From the NCBI GenBank assembly GCA_023678885.1, contig CM042963.1, positions 38,939,105 to 39,003,104 on the forward strand: 64,000 nt of DNA, given 5' to 3'. The notes beneath the pieces are model-generated. The model saw only the letters and a program-made list of their open reading frames with translations. It did no database searches and was not told where the DNA came from. This document shows, piece after piece, positions 55,190 through 64,000 of this stretch. A program made the translations under genes and the position numbers. This DNA is from Pogostemon cablin. Its lineage: Eukaryota; Streptophyta; Magnoliopsida; Lamiales; Lamiaceae. The number at the start of each line of letters is the position of its first letter. Positions within the stretch are counted from its first letter, which is position 1.

Positions 55190-57381
55190 TCATTCAAGAT
55201 GCTCTAAAACTGAATGAAGCTTTGAAGAGCGCCTTCTGAACAATGGTTCCAGATGGAAAGAAGTCACACCAGCTCTCCACCTATCAGCATCATACATCTC
55301 ATTCCACGCCTGTACTACCTCATCAACTTTGAATCCTAGATCAAACAAGTTTTATAAAAAAAAATATATGAGAAAAAAAAATCCATCCAGGAAGAATGTG
55401 GCCAAATAAATATAACCTCTAACAGCCTACCTTCTAAAGCAGTTACATTCGAGCAATGGTTCTTGATCATAACTGCAATATCTGTCGCAGATGCTCCAGC
55501 AAGCTCAAACTTTTCAATTGCAACCTCTAGACATTCTTCCCAAGTTGGAAGACTCAATTTATATTCCACGACAGAACGCTCATATAACATTGTGCCCCAT
55601 AAGGAATAAATCTGGGCCCTCATGCTTGCTGCATTATCAGAAGCATCATCTGCTGATACATCTTTAAATAGCCCATCCAACCCAAATTTTTGCAATTGCG
55701 CTTTATATTTATCAAATTTTGATAGTCCATTAAGGCGCTGTTCTTCCATCTCTTCCCACAGCTGCATCCCTCTCTCCATACTATCCTCAGCCTTGTTATA
55801 TAGCTCCAATATCTGCGCAGATGGGCCTATTTCTAAGTCAGACTTGCTCCCACGTGCATAATACCAAGAAAGCTTTGCTAGTTCAAATTGCTGTAGGCCA
55901 AGAGCAAGAAGCCCCTCATAAAAGTCTGGCTTCACTTTTAGAGCTTCCTCATACCTCATACCTGCCTTTTCATATTCTCCTTGTGCCCATTCATAAGCAT
56001 CTTTGAGCTGCATCTGAGTGTTTTCAGAGGAACCATCTTCAGTATTAAAGGCCCTCTTTCGAGCCTTAGATAAGTGAACATTTCCCCAATTAAACAAGGC
56101 TAAAGAAGTCATCTCCTGAAACTTGGCAGCAGCAATATCGAACAGCTCTTGTGCATCTTCACTTGTTACAGTCTCTTCCATTGCTTCCGAATATAACTTC
56201 ATTCCCATTTCGTGAAGGTCCAGGTAAGAATCACAGTCAATCCCTACATGGTCCTTGAACAGCCTAGCAAACTGGACGATCCAATCCTCAACACAAGTTG
56301 GCCCTTTCTCTGCATTGACATTCACCGCTGTGACCACCAATGGTTTCTCGTGATGAATTTTGTTCAACTCCTCTTCAATGCCTGTTCCCTCATAAATTGG
56401 TTCTTTTTCAGGAGTAACTTCAGTAATGTACAGTCTCAAAAACCCTCGACGATCAGCCAGTCTCTCAGCCATCCTCAGCTCATCAGTCTTAGTGATGGTA
56501 ACCAGATCACCTTCTTGGTCCCTGTACTTGATGAGCACGCCTTTCAAATTTGGAAATCTCTCCGCAACTATGTCCCTTACCAGACGAATATCACATTTCA
56601 CAGGTAACTGCGCCCATCTTATATCCTCACCATGAACCAACTTTACAGATTTCATGACCACCTTTTCTTCCTTGACGCTTCTTTTATCTTCTACCACCAC
56701 CTTATCATCGGCCTTCTTTTCCTCAATTTCATTCACATTCTTCTCCTCAGGTTCGACACTCTTCCTGTCAGACTTGGTATGCTTCTTCTTTTTACCCTTG
56801 TCTTTGGAAGTTTTCACGGAAACAGGTGCATGAGCAGGCTCAACATGATTTGGTGGCGGAACAATTTCCTTGTCTTCAATCTGCACTCCAGTTCTTTCGA
56901 TTTCCTTTTTCAAAGTATCAGCCATCTCTAAGGCAGTGGAGTTATTGGGTTCCATGCTCAGAACATGATTGACATCTTTAAAAGCCAGGTCAAGCTTATT
57001 CAAGGCCTCATAGCATTTTGCCCTCCTCAACAGAGCCTTGCTATACCTGGGAGCTACTTGAAGTGCCAAATTGCACTCATTGATAGCTCTGGGGTGCTCA
57101 CCGATGCCCATTTGCGCGTAACATGCAGCCATGTTGGTCCGCAAAGACGCAACATCAATATGGTTTGGAGGCAGCAATTTGAGGGCCTTTTCATACTTGA
57201 GCATAGCACCCTCATGATCACGTTTCTGGAACAACTTGTTCCCTTCTTCCTTCAACTCATGGGACATGTTGATGAAGATGGCAGTATCTTCATCAAACGC
57301 AGAGGTTTTCGATTGCTTGGTGATCCCATCATTGGATTTTGATCCTATAGAGATTTTCTTCCTTATGCTAGGCTTTCCCAT
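55190..57381 (-). CDS. PHOX/CLMP1-like TPR-PB1 protein
   Basis: A cochaperone-like protein with an N-terminal TPR array, a PB1 domain and C-terminal helical repeats, as in Arabidopsis CLMP1 and PHOX proteins (CLMP1 is needed for normal chloroplast spacing). Exons 57381-55431 and 55335-55190 give 698 residues. TPRs occupy about residues 38-165 (HELKEEGNKLFQKRDHEGAM, LRTNMAACYAQMG, RAINECNLALQVAPRYSKAL, LLRRAKCYEALNKLDLAF), with the Asn/Lys/Arg residues of a carboxylate clamp that binds Hsp70/Hsp90 tails. A Lys-rich linker (about 190-240) precedes PB1 (about 245-325: VKLVHGEDIRWAQLP, VLIKYRDQEGDLVTI). The C-terminal half has LALFNWGNVHLSKARK and ARYxA-like helices ending VDEVVQAWNEMYDADRW. The second exon is required; reading on in exon 1 past 55431 gives unrelated residues and a stop. 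Confidence 0.9.
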
Positions 57382-58379
57382 GTTTTAAAGTTGTGATTAA
57401 TTGAGCAGAATCAAATGTGAATACGCTGAATTTGCTCTGCTATATATATATATATCTCAGAATACAATCTTTGAAAAGAAAATCAATCAAAATCTAATCC
57501 AAAGATGCCTCAAATCCACCACAGAAGTTGGTTATAAGAGAGAGACCAGAGACTATGTCTAAAGAAAAACAAATTAAATACAACACAATATACAATACAG
57601 ATTAAAGCTAGCAAATCATACCTTATAGAGCTAATGGCGAATCAAGAATAATGAGTGATGATTATGAAGGAGCGAAATATATATAAATTGAGACCTGTAA
57701 ATAAGCAGGAGATTGAAAAAAATAAAAAATAAAAATAAAAAGCGTGAGAAAGAAAGGAGGAAGAAAGAATGTTTGTGTTTGGGGAAGGGTAATTAGGGTT
57801 TCTAATTTTCCATGGGGCCAATTATTTTTCCAAAATTAGGGCCAGCCGTCAACGGGTCCGCCGTTACGCGCCTGCCTGCCCATTGTCTGTTTCTTCAATG
57901 TCGAAAATAATTGATTTTCGTTTAATAAAATACCAATTTAAGTAATTTTGAAATTACTGTTACTATTAAATACTAAAATAAATAAAATGCGGTGGCGGCG
58001 GGTTGGTGTTACTGAGGTGGAGAAGACGCGTGTAACTGTAATCAGTATAGGGAGGTCGGTTACAGAAATGATTGGTGGACAGCATATTCCAATGGTAATG
58101 GTACAGCTCACTATCACTATTTGCTAATGTAATGGTAATGATATGCATATTTCCAGACTATAATAAAGTAGTAGTAAATCTCAATTTGCATATATAGTAT
58201 AATACAGCCATGTTGTTCCCATTTGGAGATCAATCCTTTTATATCACATGGGAATGGGATCAATCTCTACAAAAAAGTCAACACTAATCTTTACAATCAA
58301 ACTCAATATCCATATTTGTACTATACTCCATTTTGTTAGGAAATACTATAGTATCTCTTAGATTGGTGGTGGACTGCCT
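57382..58379. other. Intergenic region upstream of the TPR-PB1 gene
   Basis: The first 300 bp is likely 5' leader and perhaps a 5' UTR intron of the TPR-PB1 gene (a TA repeat at 57441-57456). The rest is anonymous DNA and the 3' flank of MICU. No gene recognised. Confidence 0.5.
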
Positions 58380-61300
58380 CTAAGATCTGGATAGCAACCG
58401 AGCAGCAATTGAATTGCCATTTGAACAATGCCAACAGCACGACAGGAAGTTAAAGAAACCTGCCTCGCTTGGCTCCGCAATATCTCTTTCTCGTTTCTGC
58501 AGAACTCTTACAAACTCATCCGAGCTCAAACTTCCATCTTCATTTGTGTCGAACACATGGAAGATTATGTCCAGGACATTCTCACTCACAGATATCCCAC
58601 ACACCTGAACATCAACAAACTGTTGGCCCACATGTATATATTTGCTATATAAATGAAGCTCATAAACCTAAATGCACTTAAATTCTGGTTGCCTTCCAAA
58701 TTCAGCCGTGATTATACAGCTAGTTCAGATGTCAGATATTGAAGGAACACTAAAATTTTGTAAGGATGATAAACAAAATGATTAGGTGCTGATCAGAATT
58801 CAAAGTGCAGAAGTTTGACGGACTGAAGCAAAGAAGAGAGTTTTTTTTTTTTTTTAAAAAGCCAAGTACAAAAACCTACTTGTTGAGCAGCTCGGTGAAG
58901 ATCCTTCCTCGTCAACAACCCATTTATTTCTCCAAAACTAAAAAGTGCCAGAGAAAAGGGCTGCAATTTTCTTCGCAGCTCAGCAAAACTCTTAAATTCA
59001 TCAAGTGTAATGCGAATATTGTGAATACGTGGATGATTGTCCATGTTATCAACACGATCGAGCAGTTTGTGCAGGTGTTTCATATCTGCTGATGCAACCA
59101 TGGACAGCCCAAAATCTTTGGCAGATATGGTTCCTCGTAACTTGTAATCGTAATGATTGAACTCCAAATTCACCATCTATAATGCAGACAAAGCATAATT
59201 GTCAAAATATGCTAACAAGGAATTTCAAACTTGGTATTACAATCATGACTATGCTATACGGCAGTAGCCTAGATCAAGAAATGCCTTGAAATTTCAGTTA
59301 AAGAAGCTAAATCAGTATGTAGAATCAGATAAAAGCAACTTGATAATATACAAGATCGAAACTTCTAATTCGAGGAATATACACAACTGCCAAAAAATGT
59401 ATCTGCATATCTCTTGGTTTAAGCAGTGTAATGGAAAAAAATCATCCCTGTTAAGACACAGAACTATTGCAGAATTGCATGAAATGGTGGAAGAAGACCA
59501 ATAATCAGGTAGGGTGCACAGAGGACTTCAACTGTGTTATAATGTAGAAATCCAAGATGACAAATGAATCAGATAACAGGTGAGAACAGAGGAGTTCAAC
59601 ACTGTAATTAGGTAGAATGAGATCAATGTTCTTGTGAGGTGAAGCATCCTATGCAATTTTCTAATTTGACTTTCTAGATGGAGAAGTTATGCTTACTTCA
59701 TCATGCAAATCTCTCAAGAATTGAGCAAACTTATCATGCTGTAGTAGGTTCTTGCCATCTTTTCCAAAGAAGTATTCTAACAAGCCTCCATTTTCAACTG
59801 AACCACCAAACTTGCGCCCTGCACGATGTCCATCGCTTTGTACAACCCATTGCCTACTATGAGCTCGCATCAAAGTCATCACTTTCTTAAACTCCTCTCT
59901 GTCTATTTCACTATTGCAACAAAAGAGAAAAAAAATATCAACCAGGCATTATTTGAGCATTGTTTCAGATATTATAACATTGATATAATCCAACAAAGAA
60001 AATATATTTTTTAAAACAAATAGGCCCCATGACGACAAAAGTTCAAAGGAAAGAAATCCAAGCATACCCATTGAATATTTAAGTATGTATTGAATTGGTA
60101 CCTACCCATTGCAGTCAAGATCAAACATCTTGAAGGCCACTGAAAAGCTTGTTTCTGGAATACTTAGAAGTATAACAAAGAATAGGTACCTGTGGAAGAT
60201 TCATTAGGAAATTTTAGCACTTTAAGAAGGAAATTTGTGTGAGGGGAAGGCAAAATGAAAACATAACAAACTGAAGGGGAGAATCACAAAGAAAGTATAA
60301 CAAAACAAGACAAACTACACCTTTAAAAAACTAGAGAGAACTTACTCTTTGAATGATATTAGACCATCACTGTTCGTGTCAAAGAGCATAAAGAACTCTG
60401 ATGATGCACAACGCAATTCACCAGGATTCCTTTCCCCTCTAAGATATCCATCTCTAACAAGGTATGATTCAGATGGAGGGAATACAGGAACAAGAGCTCG
60501 CATCAGATCCGCTGGTGTCATAAAAATCTCTCCGTCATCAGCACGTATAGATGCAAAATACTCAAACACCTGAAAGGGATCTGATCAGTTCGACATATTC
60601 TGCATAATCAAGCGAGCTTCAAAACAGAAAACAAGAGTTATTATGTAAAAGATGACTAGGTGGTTCCAACTTTAGAGTACCAGATAGAATTCTTGTTAAA
60701 AGCGACAGTCCATTTCTTTTTTCATCACCAATGTCCACACCATTGAAAGAACACCAAAGAGAGCTAATACTTCAAGTAGGTATAAATGTATAAATAAAAA
60801 TCCATAGAATATTAGTGAAAAGGATCAATACTAACCACAGCTATTTGTAGGGGAAATCCCATTCTTATCCTGAATCAACAATCATTATAGCTTATAAAAT
60901 TGGATAGGGAAGAAAATGGATAGAAGTACATGGCCTAGAGAACTCTTCAAAATAAAAAAATGAAATAGCTTACCTAGTCATAATACTGTGTGACATTAGT
61001 ATCCTCATCTTGATCATCAAAATTTAATAAATACTAAAAACTTCTGTAGTCATAAAACTGCGTAATTTTCATATTTTTGGCTCTAGTTTCCCCCAACAAT
61101 TCAAAGTCCCTTCAATGAACGCAAAAGCTTTCAACTTCAGGAATGTTTCTATTACTTCAAAAACTTGGTTCAGAGTGCTTGTTGATGATTAAAATTGTAT
61201 ATCTAGCTAATTGTTTAACATCAAAAACAGAAACATTGCATCTTTTATTTATCAGAGCTCAACCTGGTGAATTAATAACCTGAATGATTATGTTCCCCAT

Positions 61301-62119
61301 ATTAAAAATAAGATGAGTCTGTAAATGCCTATCTTTTTCCCCTCTTTTGGTTTACAAGTATAACAAGCATAGGGGGTTCCAAAAGAATGATAATTGAATC
61401 TGAGAATTACTCAGTTGTTTTTCTGTTAATTAAAAAACTAAAGCACTACAACAACACCACCCCCCGCCCCTCTCCAAACAACCACCAAAAATATTTCGCT
61501 TTGCTTCAATAATTTCAGAACATGTTATATAGAATGGGTAAAATGTGAACTCTCAGCATTATGAGAGAATTTTTTTTTTAGTGAAAATCGAAATAGAGAT
61601 AAAACTTAAAAGGAATACCTTCTCCGGAGGGCTACGCATCCTGATGCGTTTCTCGTAATTAAAGAAAATTCTCCTTCTATACGCATCTGGGTAACACCAT
61701 AAATTGTCTAAAGTTAACTACTACTTTGGAAACAAATAAATAAATAAAATCATCTTGAGAAGCAGTACCGTTTGTTTACCTCCAAATAAAAATTTAGATT
61801 CATCTTTCGTATTTTGCGAGGAGGATTGTAAAAGACCATCGATGGTGGAGGCAGGAGCTGGAGCTGGAGCTGAACCGTCAACGTATGATACAAAGGGGGA
61901 ATCAACAGACGAAGATGAAATAAAGTTGAGCGACAGGGCAAGGGTAGAGGTGGTGATAATCCCCGCGGAAATCCATCCTAGTAAATTGTTTGTTCGATTG
62001 TGTTGGTGAAATCGTGAAGGTGGAGGAGGTGTGGAGAATTGGCGGAAGTGGAGCAGTTGTATGGCGGAGAAGCGGTGGATCGCGGGGGAGGATCGCCGGA
62101 GAGCTGACCAAGAAGACAT
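58380..62119 (-). CDS. MICU: Mitochondrial calcium uptake protein (MICU)
   Basis: The EF-hand regulator of the mitochondrial calcium uniporter, sited in the intermembrane space in known systems. Exons in coding order: 62119-61780, 61686-61619, 60569-60346, 60189-60106, 59910-59697, 59176-58880, 58604-58380; 483 residues, close to plant MICU. Residues 1-80 form an Arg/Ser-rich presequence (MSSWSALRRSSPAIHRF) with one hydrophobic helix (LLGWISAGIITTSTLALSL). The family core starts AYRRRIFFNYEKRIRMRSPP. EF-hands are at about 200-212 (DTNSDGLISFKEY), 234-246 (DLDCNGEIDREEF) and 428-440 (DTNEDGSLSSDEF); the three-hand layout is typical of plants. Also seen: TPADLMRALVPVFPPS and ALFSFGEINGLLTRKDLHRA. 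All introns are GT-AG. The C-terminus is Cys/Ser/Arg-rich. Confidence 0.95.
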
Positions 62120-62627
62120 GGTTTTAAATTTAAATTTGCAGGAATTAGAAAATAGGATTCCATAAAAGAGGATGCCTTGCCGGCAAAAGTGGGGATAGAG
62201 AAGAGAACACGGTTTTAGTTGAAAATGCGAAATCCCACTTCTACCTAGCCCACCCTAGTAAATAGGTATCTTATTCAGGATTCAAAGCTTACTACTTTTG
62301 TGTTTAATTGAGTTTTGGATAAGTGTAATCTCTCATAATTACTTCTCTTTAACTAATTTTATTTTATACTTTTTAAATATTTTGGTCATGGAACAACTTA
62401 AATTTATTAGATTATCAAATTTGGAAAACAGACCTTAATTGTTGGAGGTTGGCACACTATGATTTGTGAGTATTTTCGAAGTGAAATGTATGTGAAGATT
62501 AAATAGATACTCCATGCCCTAAAGATTTAATATAACTAAGTAATAGAAAGCAAATCATCTACTCTAATGGTTTATATCTTGTTAATTGTTATATTCTTAA
62601 AATTTAATATTTTTAGAGTTTAATATG
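62120..62627. other. Upstream flank of MICU, no gene seen
   Basis: MICU promoter side and AT-rich DNA. No coding region or RNA gene recognised. Confidence 0.5.
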
Positions 62628-64000
62628 TGTTAGAAAAACTCACGTTTATAAACGCATAAATCCTATTCATGCATAGAGAGGAATCTCACTTACCTCTCAC
62701 CATAAGTATACGTTGCAGCGGAAGAAAACGTACGAACCGGTTATTACTCACGTATCAGCTGTGATCTCTGGATCGAATCATACAACACGGGGTTGTAAAT
62801 TGTATTCCACGATATGGTACTAATCTGTTGAATATGAAGAACTGGAGTTTGTGTTGTGATTCGGGAGAGAAACATCGAGAGAGAGAAACGCTTGCATTCT
62901 GCTTCTGCGTTCTGTAACGCTTCAGCGTTAGCGTTCTGCGCTTCGTACTTAAGCATTTCTATGTTGTGTGTTTTTATTTCTGAATACGCTTATCCGTATT
63001 CTGTAAGCATGCATGCAACTGCCTCCACGCAGAGTTAATTAACGGTATTATTAACTCCATCTCTTTCTCTCTTATCCACACTTCTTATGTGGAAAATAAA
63101 ATAATAATAAATTATTATTTACATCTCCCACTCACATATGAAGTCAAAAATCGTCTGACTCATTTTTTTCATGAATTATATTCTCGTACAGATTAATACA
63201 TCGTGTGACCCACGAGATATGAGTTTTAATCGACATACACTTGTTAGAGATATATAGCAACTCAACCAGTTTATCAATGAAACTCAACAAGCTCGCTATA
63301 CCCCAGAACTCTTGAACATTTAACATAAGTTGACATATCTCTTTTCAATCCCTGAACTTATCAGAGCATATTCCACCTTTTTGCAAAAAAACTATGTATT
63401 CATAATCATACCCTGCTTGATTGACTAGTCAATGAATCACAATAGTATATGTTAAATTAAGACGTTCTTCCCATCTTACTAAGTATCTACAGTCTCCCGC
63501 TGTAGCTGCTTTCATAGACATGTATTGCATCGCCGTTATTAACCATAGCTCTTTTGGTAACATGCTAAAGTAGCAACACCAAAGTGAAGACTTAGAATAT
63601 AGTAGAAAGTCATAAGGGTAACCAATAGATAAGGACTCATAATTTTGAGAAAATAGGGATAATTTTCTCAATCCTGTTGAGGTCAACTTAGCACATGTCA
63701 TTTTCCTAAAACACATGTCACAATGTCTTTAACTTCCTTCCAAGAAAGCGTATGTCGTATTTCATTTAATTTAGACATCATGTAAATCAAAATTCAAGTG
63801 TATCCCATACACTTAACCAGGATATCCTCCCTCCAACGTGTAGAATCTCCGTCGATTTAGCTTTACAACAAGTTGGATCAGATTCGTAGTGAAATCTATT
63901 CCGATTATATTAATTATTGTAATCTCATCTCTGCGCTCCCACTTAGCCAGAGGTGATTGCTCGTATGAGAGAGCTAATCAAAACTTGCCGACATACTATT
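62628..64000. mobile_element. Probable LTR-retrotransposon-derived repeat, cut by the right edge
   Basis: From TGTTAGAAAAACTCACGTTT at 62628 the base composition changes and the DNA reads like plant LTR or leader sequence: a CT-rich block TACATCTCCCACTCACATATG near 63120, a second CTCCCACTTAGCCAGAGG near 63933, and no coding resemblance over nearly 1.4 kb. A TG start is visible, but no CA end, no second LTR and no target duplication lie within the window. I call this from texture and partial recognition only. Confidence 0.4.

Noticed and set aside
55622..57342. Several plus-strand frames of 60-131 codons opposite the TPR-PB1 gene
   Set aside because: Antisense shadows of a long coding exon.
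1..64000. tRNA, rRNA, snoRNA or miRNA genes
   Set aside because: No cloverleaf, rRNA core or clear hairpin precursor was recognised by eye, except the long inverted repeat at the left edge; a covariance search would be decisive.

Overview
The window is nuclear DNA from a flowering plant, almost certainly a eudicot. The evidence is AT-rich intergenic DNA, many short GT-AG introns, plant-only gene families (TOPLESS-related, PORR, TPD1-like, PHT4, plant SYT4/5-type synaptotagmin) and plant-type LINE, solo-LTR and hAT-like elements. An asterid or Lamiales source is plausible but cannot be proved from sequence alone. All exon coordinates were assembled by hand from GT-AG signals, reading-phase continuity and family resemblance. 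Every multi-exon model closes in frame except for one noncanonical junction in the synaptotagmin gene.

Layout. 1-2170 is a long inverted-repeat (foldback or MULE-like) element cut by the left edge. 2422-5045 (+) is an SYT4/5-type synaptotagmin. 6802-9917 (+) is an SLC35F/DUF914-type membrane transporter. 10953-13443 (+) is EMC7. 14064-15003 is a solo LTR with a perfect 5-bp target duplication. 15129-19698 (+) is an organellar cysteinyl-tRNA synthetase. 20021-22571 (-) is a secreted GH79 heparanase-like glucuronidase. 25.2-26.25 kb is a + strand LINE remnant (zf-RVT plus RNase H). 26647-27093 (+) is a small secreted TPD1-like protein. 27.28-32.6 kb (-) is a decayed L1-type LINE (ORF1 and ORF2). 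32864-34018 (-) is an intronless PORR-domain RNA-binding protein. 34.47-36.85 kb is bounded by inverted repeats. 36913-37584 is a nonautonomous hAT-like element with an 8-bp target duplication. 38064-39113 (-) is a small acidic protein. 41730-46975 (+) is a 24-coding-exon TOPLESS-related corepressor. 48711-50042 (+) is PHT4;6, a Golgi-type anion transporter. 50780-53291 (-) is a MEMO1 homologue. 55190-57381 (-) is a PHOX/CLMP1-like TPR-PB1 protein. 58380-62119 (-) is the mitochondrial calcium uptake regulator MICU. From about 62.63 kb to the right edge lies probable LTR-like repeat DNA.

The genes are ordinary, independently transcribed nuclear housekeeping or regulatory genes, not an operon or pathway cluster. 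Several products act in organelles (CysRS, PORR, MICU), which looks like coincidence. I found no convincing new multi-gene system. The most noteworthy observations are: a 65-bp tandem duplication that doubles a splice acceptor in the TOPLESS-related gene, the first copy leading to a stop codon; a missing GT at one synaptotagmin donor; an inward-facing promoter/first-exon-like segment in both arms of the foldback element; a solo LTR 125 bp upstream of the CysRS start codon; the hAT-like element with tandem internal duplications; an overlapping uORF on PHT4;6; and an intact TPD1-like gene between two dead LINEs.
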